A DNA stretch of 64,000 nt from Janthinobacterium sp. LM6 (GTDB taxonomy: Bacteria > Pseudomonadota > Gammaproteobacteria > Burkholderiales > Burkholderiaceae_D), in contig NZ_CP019510.1 of the NCBI RefSeq assembly GCF_002002885.1, positions 4,402,001 to 4,466,000 of the forward strand, written 5' to 3'. The translations under genes and the position numbers were made by a program. The notes under the pieces are model-generated. The model made no database searches and had not been told where the DNA came from. It worked only from the letters and a program-made list of their open reading frames with translations. How positions within the stretch are numbered: the first letter of the stretch is position 1; each line of letters starts with the position of its first letter. This document shows, one piece after another, positions 48,121-56,543 of the stretch.

Positions 48121-49988
48121 ACGATCAAACCAACAATACCGCACGCTACGCCATCGGCATCGACCTGGGCACCACCCACAGCGCCCTGTCGTACGTGAAC
48201 CTGGTCGAGAGCGACGGCGAGCAATCGAGCCACGGCGTGCTGAAAGTCCCGCAGCTGTCGGCGCCGGGCACCGTCGAAGAATTGTCGCTGCTGCCGTCGT
48301 TCGTCTACCTGCCGCACGCCGATGAAGTGGCGGCGGGCGACCTGGCCCTGCCCTGGGTCACCGAGGAAGCCGAAGCGCCGTTCGTCGTCGGCGAAATGGC
48401 CCGCAGCCGCGGCGCCACCACGCCGATCCGTCTGGTGTCGAGCGCGAAAAGCTGGCTGTGCCACCCGGGCGTGGACCGCCGCGCGGCCATCCTGCCGAAC
48501 GACGCGCCGGCCGAAGTGCCGCGCATCTCGCCCATCACGGCCGCCACGCGCTACCTGACGCACTTGCGCCAGGCCTGGGACAACGCCCACCCGCAAGCAC
48601 CGTTCGCCGAGCAGGAAATCACCGTCACCATCCCCGCCTCGTTCGATCCGGCCGCGCGCGAGCTGACGATGGAAGCGGCGCAGGCGGCCGGCTACGCCTC
48701 ATTGACCTTGCTGGAAGAGCCGCAGGCGGCCCTGTACAGCTGGATCCAGACCAGCGAAGGGCGCTGGCGCAAGGAAGTCAAGCCCGGCGACATCATTTTA
48801 GTGGTCGACGTGGGCGGCGGCACCAGCGACTTTTCGCTGATCGCCGTGCTGGAACGCGACGGCGTGCTGGAACCGCACCGCGTGGCCGTCGGCGAGCACA
48901 TCCTGCTCGGCGGCGACAATATGGACCTGGCACTGGCCCATCTGGTGGCGCGCAAGCTGGCCGCCAACGGCACCCAGCTGGACGCCTGGCAGATGCGCGC
49001 GCTCACTTATGGCTGCCGCAGCGCCAAGGAAAGCCTGCTGGCCGACAGCGGCCTCGATGTGGCACCGATCGTCGTGCCGAGCCGCGGCTCGAAACTGATC
49101 GGCGGCTCCATCCGCACGGAACTGACGCGCGCGGAAGTGTCCACTTTCATTCTCGACGGCTTCTTCCCGCAAGTGGAAGCGTCGAGCCGCCCCGCCGTGC
49201 GCACGCGCGCCGGCCTGACGCAACTGGGCTTGCCGTATGCGCAGGACGCGGCCATCACGCGCCACCTGGCCGCGTTCCTGGGCCGGCAAGTGGCGGCCAC
49301 CAGCGAACTGGAAGGCTTCGCTGGCCGCCAATCGGCCGACGCCAGCTTCCTGCACCCGACGGCCGTGCTGTTCAACGGCGGCGTCTTCAAGTCCGACCTG
49401 CTGGTGCAGCGCATCATGGCCACCGTCAACGACTGGCTGTACATGGAAGGCGCGGAGCCGGCGCGCATGCTGGCCGGGGCCGACCTGGACCTGGCCGTGG
49501 CGCGCGGCGCCGCCTACTACAGCTACGTGCGCCGGGGCCATGGCGTGCGCATCCGCGGCGGCACGGCCAGCTCCTTCTACGTGGCCATCGAATCGGCGAT
49601 GCCGGCCATCCCCGGCATGGAACCGCCGATCCAGGCCCTGTGCGTGGCGCCGTTCGGCATGGAAGAAGGCAGCGAACTGGAACTGCCGGGCCAGCAATTC
49701 GGCCTGGTCGTGGGCGAACCCGTGCACTTCCGCTTCTTTGCCTCGTCCACGCGCCGCAACGACCAGATCGGCGATTTGCTCGACTTCTGGGGCCCCGATG
49801 AATTACAGGAGCTGAGCGAAATCCAGGCGACCTTGTCCGCCGAAGGCCGCTCGGCCGGCGACGTGGTGCAGGTCAAGCTGCACGCGCGCGTGACGGAAGC
49901 GGGCACCCTGGAGCTGCTGGCCGTTTCCCCTGACGGCGCCGAGCGCTGGAAGGTGGAATTCGACGTGCGCGGCACGCCGCAGCAATAG
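48117..49988 (+). CDS. Hsp70-like ATPase, first paralogue of the DUF2760 operon
   Basis: This 623-residue protein of the actin-like ATPase/Hsp70 superfamily has phosphate-1 DLGTTHS (16-22), phosphate-2 VDVGGGTSDFSLI near 232-244, and adenosine motif FNGGVFKSDLL near 424-434. Beyond about residue 480 the sequence does not look like the DnaK substrate-binding domain. It lacks the long helical lid, ending instead in a beta-rich tail. GTG start at 48117 overlaps the DUF2760 stop (GTGA). No J-domain or GrpE partner is nearby. Likely a specialised chaperone whose client is unknown. Confidence 0.85.
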   Translation: MNDQTNNTARYAIGIDLGTTHSALSYVNLVESDGEQSSHGVLKVPQLSAPGTVEELSLLPSFVYLPHADEVAAGDLALPWVTEEAEAPFVVGEMARSRGATTPIRLVSSAKSWLCHPGVDRRAAILPNDAPAEVPRISPITAATRYLTHLRQAWDNAHPQAPFAEQEITVTIPASFDPAARELTMEAAQAAGYASLTLLEEPQAALYSWIQTSEGRWRKEVKPGDIILVVDVGGGTSDFSLIAVLERDGVLEPHRVAVGEHILLGGDNMDLALAHLVARKLAANGTQLDAWQMRALTYGCRSAKESLLADSGLDVAPIVVPSRGSKLIGGSIRTELTRAEVSTFILDGFFPQVEASSRPAVRTRAGLTQLGLPYAQDAAITRHLAAFLGRQVAATSELEGFAGRQSADASFLHPTAVLFNGGVFKSDLLVQRIMATVNDWLYMEGAEPARMLAGADLDLAVARGAAYYSYVRRGHGVRIRGGTASSFYVAIESAMPAIPGMEPPIQALCVAPFGMEEGSELELPGQQFGLVVGEPVHFRFFASSTRRNDQIGDLLDFWGPDELQELSEIQATLSAEGRSAGDVVQVKLHARVTEAGTLELLAVSPDGAERWKVEFDVRGTPQQ

Positions 49989-49990
49989 GC

Positions 49991-52786
49991 ATGCGCGGCA
50001 CTGCGGGCAAGCCGGCCTTCCTGGTCGGCATCGACCTGGGCACCACCAATACGGTGGTCGCCTATGCCAATGCCGCCGATGCGCAGGCGGGCATCCAGCT
50101 GTTCGCCATCGAGCAGCTGGTCGCTCCCGGCGAAGTGGGCGCACGCCCCCTGCTGCCTTCCTTGCGCTACCATCCCGCCGCCGGCGAACTGGCGGCGGGC
50201 GACTTGCAGCTGCCTTGGCCGCAGCAGGACGTGGCCGGCGTGGAGCATGCCGTGCTGGGCGCCCTGGCGCGCCAGCTCGGCGCGCAAGTGCCGGGCCGGC
50301 TCGTTTCCAGCGCGAAGAGCTGGCTGTCGCACGCGAACGTGGATCGCCAGGCGCCGATTTTGCCGTGGGGCGCCGATGCCGATGTCGCGAAAGTGTCGCC
50401 CGTGGCGGCCAGCGCCAGCTACCTGGCCTACGTGCGCGCCGCGTGGAACCACCGCTTCCCCGCCGCGCCCCTGGAAGAGCAGGAACTGGTGCTGACCATC
50501 CCCGCCTCGTTCGACGAGGGTGCGCGCGCACTCACCTTGGAAGCGGCGCGCATGGCGGGCTTGCCCACCTTGCGGCTGGTGGAAGAGCCGCAGGCCGCCT
50601 TCTATGATTACCTGCACCGCCGGCGCGACACCTTGCGGCTTGACCTGGCGCAAACGCGCCGCATTTTGGTCTGCGATGTGGGCGGCGGCACCACGGATTT
50701 CAGCCTGATCGACGTGGCCTTCGATGACGACGGCGAACCGCAGCTCACGCGCAGCAGCGTGGGCAACCACCTGATCCTCGGCGGCGACAATATGGACCTG
50801 GCGCTGGCCCACCTGGTGGAAACGCGCATGGCGGCGGGCAGCGAAGGCGGCATGAAGCTGTCCGCCGCGCGCTTGTCGCAGCTGATGGAACGCTGCCGCG
50901 CCGCCAAGGAGCTGCTGCTCTCCAGCGATGCACCGGAGAAAACCACCGTCACCCTGCTGGGCGCCGGCTCGCGCCTGATAGGCGGCAGCCGTTCCGCCGA
51001 CGTCACGCGGGACGAAGTGGCGGCCATGGTGGTCGACGGCTTCTTCCCGAAGGTGGAACTGGCTGACACAGCGAAAAAGGGCCGTACCGGCATCGTCGAA
51101 TTCGGCCTGCCGTATGCGCAGGACGCGGCCATCACGCGCCACCTGGCCAGCTTCCTGCAGCAGAATCAAGGGGCACTGCAGGGCGACCTGCCCGACACCC
51201 TGCTGCTCAATGGCGGCGTGTTCCGCGCCGACGCATTGGCGCGCCGCCTGGCGGACACCCTGGCGCACTGGCGCGGACAGCCGCTGACCATCCTGCACAA
51301 CGACAATCCCGACGTGGCCGTGGCCCGTGGCGCTGTCGCCTACGCGCTGGCCCGGCGTGGCCAGGCGCCGCGCATCGGCGGCGGTTCGCCGCGCAGCTAT
51401 TTCCTCGTGCTGGGCGAAGCGGGCAAGGACCACCGCGCCGTCTGCATCCTGCCCCGTGGCAGCGCCAGCGGCGAGGAAATCCGCCTGACGGAGCGCCTGT
51501 TCGCGCTGCGCCTGGGCCGGCCCGTGCGCTTCCACCTGGCCACGTCCCTTGCCGAAGCGGGCACGCCGCCGCAGCTGGGCGAGATCGTCGACCTGGACGC
51601 GGGCGACTACCTGCGCCTGCCGCCGCTGGCCAGCGTGCTGCACGCCAAAGACGGCGGCAATGACAAACGCGAAATCACCGTGCAGCTGGCCACCGTGATG
51701 ACGGAAGTGGGCACGCTGGAAGTGCATTGCGTGGCCGCAGCCGATGCCGGTGCGCGCTGGCTGCTGGAATTCCAATTGCGCGCTGGCAAGGAAGAGCAAG
51801 GCGGTGGCGAGGCTCAAGCCGTGTCACCGCGCATGAAGGAAGCCATCGAGAAGATCGAGCGCATCTTCGGCGGCAAGGCGCAAAAGGTCGACGTCAAGGA
51901 AGTGCGCCAGTTGCGCCAGCACCTGGAACGTGGTCTGGGCGGGCGCGAAAGCTGGGATACGCCATTGCTGCGCCAGCTGTTCGATGCCCTCCTGCTGCGC
52001 GCCCGTGGCCGGCGCCGCTCCGCCGAGCATGAACGGGTCTGGCTGAATCTGGCCGGCTACTGCCTGCGTCCCGGCTATGGCGATGCGCTGGACCCGTGGC
52101 GCATCGAGCAGCTGTGGGCGATGTTCGACACGGGCGTGCAGCACCACAAGGACAGCCAGGTGTGCGCCGAATGGTGGACTTTGTGGCGCCGGGTGGCCGG
52201 CGGCTTGAGCACGGAGCAGCAGTTGCGCCTGCTCGACGACTTCGCCTTCAACCTGCAAGCCGATGCGGCGCAGCGCGGCAGCCGCCCCGTCACCCTCGTG
52301 AACGGCAGCGACGACGACATGCTGCGCCTGGGCGCCTCGCTGGAGCGCATCCCCGGCGCCTACAAGGCGGAAGTGGGCGCCTGGCTGCTGAAACGCCTGG
52401 AGAAAGCCAGTAACAAGGGCGAAGCGGCCGACACGAACACCCTGTGGGCGCTGGCCAGGGTCGGCGCGCGCCAACCCTTCCACGGCAGCGCGCACGAAGT
52501 GGTCGACAGCGCCACCGTGGCCGAATGGCTGCAGGTGCTGCTGGCGCTGGACTGGAAAAAAATCGAACCGGCCGCCTTCGCGGCCACCCACCTGGCGCGC
52601 ATGACGGGCGACCGCTCGCGCGACATCGCCGACGACTTGCGCGCCACCATCCTCGCCCGCCTGAAAGCCGTCGGCGCCCCGCCCCTGTGGCAGGCGATGG
52701 TCAGCGAAGTGACCCAGCTGGACGAAGCGAATACCAAGCGCATGCTGGGCGAGGCGCTGCCGCCGGGGTTGAAGCTGATCGGGTGA
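49991..52786 (+). CDS. Hsp70-like ATPase with C-terminal DUF3731-type extension
   Basis: This 931-residue second paralogue begins 2 bases after the first. The ATPase part (1 to about 460) has DLGTTNT (15-21), CDVGGGTTDFSLID near 223-236 and LNGGVFRADAL near 399. A beta-rich region follows. About 300 extra helical residues (from about 615) carry a basic patch and WLNLAGYCLRPGYGDALDPWR; I take these as the DUF3731 region often fused to such proteins. ATG 49991. The 2-base spacing and shared motifs show tandem duplication followed by divergence. A different length and tail from the first paralogue implies distinct roles in one complex. Confidence 0.85.
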   Translation: MRGTAGKPAFLVGIDLGTTNTVVAYANAADAQAGIQLFAIEQLVAPGEVGARPLLPSLRYHPAAGELAAGDLQLPWPQQDVAGVEHAVLGALARQLGAQVPGRLVSSAKSWLSHANVDRQAPILPWGADADVAKVSPVAASASYLAYVRAAWNHRFPAAPLEEQELVLTIPASFDEGARALTLEAARMAGLPTLRLVEEPQAAFYDYLHRRRDTLRLDLAQTRRILVCDVGGGTTDFSLIDVAFDDDGEPQLTRSSVGNHLILGGDNMDLALAHLVETRMAAGSEGGMKLSAARLSQLMERCRAAKELLLSSDAPEKTTVTLLGAGSRLIGGSRSADVTRDEVAAMVVDGFFPKVELADTAKKGRTGIVEFGLPYAQDAAITRHLASFLQQNQGALQGDLPDTLLLNGGVFRADALARRLADTLAHWRGQPLTILHNDNPDVAVARGAVAYALARRGQAPRIGGGSPRSYFLVLGEAGKDHRAVCILPRGSASGEEIRLTERLFALRLGRPVRFHLATSLAEAGTPPQLGEIVDLDAGDYLRLPPLASVLHAKDGGNDKREITVQLATVMTEVGTLEVHCVAAADAGARWLLEFQLRAGKEEQGGGEAQAVSPRMKEAIEKIERIFGGKAQKVDVKEVRQLRQHLERGLGGRESWDTPLLRQLFDALLLRARGRRRSAEHERVWLNLAGYCLRPGYGDALDPWRIEQLWAMFDTGVQHHKDSQVCAEWWTLWRRVAGGLSTEQQLRLLDDFAFNLQADAAQRGSRPVTLVNGSDDDMLRLGASLERIPGAYKAEVGAWLLKRLEKASNKGEAADTNTLWALARVGARQPFHGSAHEVVDSATVAEWLQVLLALDWKKIEPAAFAATHLARMTGDRSRDIADDLRATILARLKAVGAPPLWQAMVSEVTQLDEANTKRMLGEALPPGLKLIG

Positions 52787-52795
52787 GCAGCGTCC

Positions 52796-52829
52796 TTGAT
52801 TATGCGATCACATGAATCTACAATGTAGA
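52796..52829 (+). promoter_or_regulatory. mazEF promoter with overlapping operator palindrome
   Basis: TTGATT (52796-52801), a 17-base spacer and TACAAT (52819-52824) form a sigma-70 promoter. The palindrome TCTACA-A-TGTAGA (52817-52829) covers the -10 box. Transcription should start near 52831. This layout fits autorepression by the MazE-MazF complex. Confidence 0.65.
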
Positions 52830-52844
52830 CACATAGGAGGTCAC

Positions 52845-53096
52845 ATGGAACTATCCATCCAAAAATGGGGTAATAGTGCTGCGGTGCGCTTGCCAACAGA
52901 ACTGCTGGGCATGCTGAAGGTGTCGCTGGGCGACAAGCTGGCGGTTGATGTGCGTCCCGACGGCATATTCCTGAAAGCCAAGCGCCCCGCCTTTACGCTC
53001 GATGATCTGGTGGCTCAATGCGATGTCACGGCGCCAGAACCGGCCGACATGGCGGCATGGAGCCAGGTCAAACCGGCAGGCCGCGAAGCATGGTAA
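52845..53096 (+). CDS. mazE: MazE-family antitoxin
   Basis: This 83-residue AbrB/MazE-type protein has a DNA-binding N-terminal domain with IQKWGNSAAVRLPTELL near 4-20. The C-terminal region (TLDDLVAQCDVTAPEP and WSQVKPAGREAW) should wrap the toxin. ATG 52845 has AGGAGGT 6 bases upstream. It overlaps mazF by 7 bases. The operon follows the Hsp70 genes by 58 bases with its own promoter. Confidence 0.92.
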   Translation: MELSIQKWGNSAAVRLPTELLGMLKVSLGDKLAVDVRPDGIFLKAKRPAFTLDDLVAQCDVTAPEPADMAAWSQVKPAGREAW

Positions 53097-53440
53097 AGCG
53101 CGTCCAGTTCGGCCGTGGCGACATCGTGATGGTCAATCTGGAGCCGACGGAAGGCCGTGAGCAGCGCGGTACATACCGGCCGGCGCTGGTGCTATCCACC
53201 AGCGCCTTCAACGCGCTCGGCGTCGTGCTGGTCGCTCCCATCACGCAAGGCGGCGATTTTGCCCGCCACGCGGGCTTTGCCGCGTCCTTGAGCGGCAGCG
53301 GCACGACGACGCAGGGCGTGGCGCTGGTCAACCAGATCCGCATGCTCGACCTTGAAGCGCGCGGCGCAAAGCGCATCGAAACCGCGCCCGAATTCGTGGT
53401 GGAAGACGCGCTGGCGCGCCTGCGCGCCATTACCGACTAA
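53090..53440 (+). CDS. mazF: MazF/PemK-family endoribonuclease toxin
   Basis: This 116-residue toxin of the PemK/MazF fold has FGRGDIVMVNLEPTEGREQRG near 7-27 (the GREQRG loop is typical of ChpB/PemK), RPALVLSTSAFN near 30-41, and VAPITQGG near 47-54 (the Thr is the usual catalytic position). It cuts mRNA at short target sequences; the target is unknown. Full-length and intact. ATG lies inside the last codons of mazE, so translation is coupled. Confidence 0.92.
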   Translation: MVKRVQFGRGDIVMVNLEPTEGREQRGTYRPALVLSTSAFNALGVVLVAPITQGGDFARHAGFAASLSGSGTTTQGVALVNQIRMLDLEARGAKRIETAPEFVVEDALARLRAITD

Positions 53441-53520
53441 TCAGCGTTCACCGGCGGCCAGATCGCCCTGGCTGCGCGCGCCACGATAACGCGGCAAGCC
53501 ATCGGCCAATTTCACCTGTT

Positions 53521-55062
53521 TCAGATCACGGCGACGATCAACAACAGCACCGCCAGCGGCGCCTGCACCAGCACGATGCCGGGATGCGTGCGGCGCAGCT
53601 GGGCCCAGACGGACAGGCCAGGCACTTCCTCGTGCGGATGGTGGGCTTCGTCGCGCAGCGACATCGCGTGCAGGAACATGCCGGCGATCAGCGGACCGGG
53701 GTTGACCCACCAGCCCTGCTCCAGCAAGCCGCGCGACAGGTAGATGGCCAGCGCGCCGATGGCAAACGGCGAAGCCCACACCAGCGCCAGCATCAGGCGG
53801 ATGCCATAGAATTCGGCCACGGTGCCCATGCGGTGCAGGCGGCTGAAATCATGGTCTTCCATGCGCTTGTCGATGGCCAGTTCGGCGCGGCCGTACAGGG
53901 TCCACAGACCGCCGAACAGGCAGCCCAGCAGCACGCCGATGACGATATCGGCCGCGAACACCGCATATTTATTGACGTCGGCCGTGCCGATGCCCAGCGA
54001 CGTGTGGGCAGCCGCATGCAGGTGCAGGCCGGCCTGCTCGCCTTCGGCCGTCGTATAGCGGTCGCGCACGTCATACGTGCTGCCGATGTACACGACGTTC
54101 TTGCGCAGCGCCCCGGCATCCACGCCGGCCTGGCCCTCGATCAGTTGGACGCGCGTGCGCGTGGGATTCAGGAATGCCGGCGCCACGGCAGCCGGGTGAA
54201 ACGGCGCCGTGACGGCATTCTGCTCGGCCGCCGCCCTGGCGTCGCCGCGGATGACGGGCTCGAACGCCCAGCGCGCCAGCTCCTTTTCGCTGCCCGTGCG
54301 CCGCGCCAGCTGGCACACGCGGCCAGCCAGCGCCACCACTTCTTTTTGCTCGGACAGGGCCGCCGGCATGGGTTGCTGCTGCTCCTGTTCATCGGCGCCA
54401 TGCGCCAGCTCGAAGGCCACGGCCGCCAGCACGGGACTTTTCAGCTCGATGCGCGTGACGGCGCCCATGCGCTCGCGGATCCGCGGGCTGGCGAAGTGGA
54501 TGCCGGCCGTGCAGCGCGCGCGTATCCACGGCAGGTTCGCATTCTCGTCCGACTGCTCGGGCAGGATCAGCACCAGTTTCCGGCCATCGGCTGCCAGCCG
54601 GTCGAGCAGGCTGTCGAGCGGCCGCTCGCCCGCCTTGTGCTGCTCATACACGGCCGGCGCCAGATCCAGGTCGATGGCCAGCACCTTGCTGCCGCGCGCG
54701 GCGGCGCTGGCGATCAATTGCTCCAGGCGCGTGCGTTCCAGCGGTTCGCGCTCGTCGAAGACCTGTTCAAACGCGGGCTGGTCGATTTCGATGATGCCGG
54801 GCCGGTAGGCGGCGCCCGGGTCCTTGCCCCGGTCCAGCAATTGCTCCTGCGCCGCGCTGGCGCGCAGCATGGCAGCATCGAGCCATTCGAGCACGTGAAA
54901 ACCTTCCAGCACCAGCATCAGCGCGGCGATCAGGCTCGCGCCGATCACGTGGTGCAGCAGATGCGTGCCCGTCAGCTTGAAGGCCGAACCCAGCTGGGCG
55001 ACCGGCCACAGCAGACGCCGCCAGAGCGGCGGGTGCGGTTGGTCCGGCTGGCTGGTTTCCAC
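53521..55062 (-). CDS. CHASE2-domain membrane protein
   Basis: This 513-residue protein starts with GTG at 55062 behind GGAGCAGGCACC. One membrane helix (about 36-55) is followed by a periplasmic CHASE2 domain (about 60-370, with IIEIDQPAFEQVF and VLAIDLDLAP and the closing YIGSTYDVRDRYTT). Three helices follow near the C-terminus (about 382-402, 425-445, 493-512). No kinase, cyclase or other output domain follows, so it is a sensor without visible effector. The C-terminal cytoplasmic loops are short. Its role is unknown. Confidence 0.8.
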   Translation of the reverse strand: METSQPDQPHPPLWRRLLWPVAQLGSAFKLTGTHLLHHVIGASLIAALMLVLEGFHVLEWLDAAMLRASAAQEQLLDRGKDPGAAYRPGIIEIDQPAFEQVFDEREPLERTRLEQLIASAAARGSKVLAIDLDLAPAVYEQHKAGERPLDSLLDRLAADGRKLVLILPEQSDENANLPWIRARCTAGIHFASPRIRERMGAVTRIELKSPVLAAVAFELAHGADEQEQQQPMPAALSEQKEVVALAGRVCQLARRTGSEKELARWAFEPVIRGDARAAAEQNAVTAPFHPAAVAPAFLNPTRTRVQLIEGQAGVDAGALRKNVVYIGSTYDVRDRYTTAEGEQAGLHLHAAAHTSLGIGTADVNKYAVFAADIVIGVLLGCLFGGLWTLYGRAELAIDKRMEDHDFSRLHRMGTVAEFYGIRLMLALVWASPFAIGALAIYLSRGLLEQGWWVNPGPLIAGMFLHAMSLRDEAHHPHEEVPGLSVWAQLRRTHPGIVLVQAPLAVLLLIVAVI

Positions 55063-55186
55063 GGTGCCTGCTCCTTGCGTGCAACAAATAAATTATCACT
55101 TAAGCAATAAATGATGACGAAAGGACAGTATATTGCAGTTGTGCCCGTTCCGCCGCACGGCTGGCCATGCAGCCGCGCGGCCAGTC

Positions 55187-56515
55187 TTACTTCGGCCTGG
55201 CCAGCAGCAGCTTGCCCAGCGCTTCGAAGGCCGGCGTGGTGGTAGGATCGTTGGCCGCATTGGCTGCCGTCGGCGTCGAGGCGAAGCGCACGATCACCAT
55301 TTCCGCCTTCGGATCGATGTAGATACGCTGGCCGTACACGCCGCGCGCCATGTAGGCGCCATGGTCGTTATGCGTGACCCACCACATGTCGCGGTAGCTC
55401 CAGCCCTTGAGCAAATCGTAGCCGCCCTTGGCGAACAGCTGCTTGTCGCCGCCACGGCGGATATCGTCGACGGCCGCATTGGGCAGAATCTGCTGGCCGT
55501 TGTAGCGGCCATCGTTGCGCAGCATCTCGCCGAAGCGGGCCAGGTCGCGCAAGCCGGCATTCAGGCCGCCGCCGGCAAACGGCGTGCCCGTCGAGTCGAC
55601 CGTCATGTAGGCATCCTGCTCGGCGCCCAGCTTTTGCCAGACATGCTCGGACAGGTAGTCGTTGACGTTCTGCCCCGTGACGCGGGCGATGATCCAGCCC
55701 AGCACGTCGGAGTTGACCGTGCGGTAGCCGAACGCCTCGCCGTGCCGGCCCTCGTGCCGCACCGTCTGCAGGTACTCGAAATAGCTGCGCGGGCCCGTGT
55801 AATCCTTCGGCTTGGGCAGCGGGCTGCCGGCCGCCGCGTGCTGCCATACTTCCGCTTTCGGGTCCGCGTAATCTTCGCTGAATTTCAGGCCCGTGGTCAT
55901 GTCGAGCACCTGGCGCACGGTAGCGTCGCCAAACGCGGATTTGGCCAGCTCCGGCACATACTCGGCCACTTTCTTGTTCGGATCGAGCTTGCCTTCGGCC
56001 ACCAGGGCCGCGCCGATGGTGCCCATGACGGACTTCGTCACCGACATGGCGCCGTGCTGGCCGCTTTCCTTCAGCACGCCAAGGTAACGCTCATACACGA
56101 TGCGCCCCCGGTGCAGCACCACGATGCCGTCCGTGTAGTTGGCGCCCAGCGACTGCTCCCAGGTCATCGTTTCCTTCGCGCCCAGGGGCGTGAAGCGCAG
56201 GCCGTCGATATCGTTGCGCAGCGCGCGTTTCAAGGGCACGGGCGCTTTCAAGCCGCGCGCCACCGCCACCGTCGGCATCAGCTGGCGGAAGTGCGACACG
56301 CTCCAGCGCAGCTGCGGAAAATTGAAATAGCTGCCATCGTCGAAGCGGATGATCTTGTCGGCCGGCGGCGGCGCGCCCACCATCCATTGCAAGGCGGCCG
56401 GATCGCTGGCGGCGGCCGACAGCGGCGCCGTCGCCTCTGCCGCGTAGGCGCCGGCGGCCAGCGCCAGGCAGGCGGCGGCCAGGGCCAGGCGTTTCATGCT
56501 TGGGAAATCGTTCAT
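55187..56515 (-). CDS. Secreted beta-lactamase-fold serine hydrolase
   Basis: This 442-residue class C beta-lactamase-like hydrolase has a signal peptide (to about residue 25, cleavage AYAAEA). The active site is SVTK (S158, K161), with YRTVNSD near 268 as the Tyr-x-Asn-like motif. The C-terminal KTG equivalent is not obvious. Such proteins include esterases and 6-aminohexanoate-dimer (NylB-type) hydrolases, more likely than antibiotic resistance. ATG 56515 follows AAGGAGAGC. It lies 28 bases after the barrel gene in the same direction, and I place it in a likely catabolic cluster with the flavin monooxygenase. Confidence 0.8.
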   Translation of the reverse strand: MNDFPSMKRLALAAACLALAAGAYAAEATAPLSAAASDPAALQWMVGAPPPADKIIRFDDGSYFNFPQLRWSVSHFRQLMPTVAVARGLKAPVPLKRALRNDIDGLRFTPLGAKETMTWEQSLGANYTDGIVVLHRGRIVYERYLGVLKESGQHGAMSVTKSVMGTIGAALVAEGKLDPNKKVAEYVPELAKSAFGDATVRQVLDMTTGLKFSEDYADPKAEVWQHAAAGSPLPKPKDYTGPRSYFEYLQTVRHEGRHGEAFGYRTVNSDVLGWIIARVTGQNVNDYLSEHVWQKLGAEQDAYMTVDSTGTPFAGGGLNAGLRDLARFGEMLRNDGRYNGQQILPNAAVDDIRRGGDKQLFAKGGYDLLKGWSYRDMWWVTHNDHGAYMARGVYGQRIYIDPKAEMVIVRFASTPTAANAANDPTTTPAFEALGKLLLARPK

Positions 56516-56543
56516 GCGATGCTCTCCTTGATAATCAGAATAC

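Noticed and set aside
55187..56515. Beta-lactamase antibiotic resistance gene
   Set aside because: The SxxK motif fits, but the sequence lacks an obvious KTG, and the neighbours indicate an esterase or amide hydrolase in a catabolic cluster.
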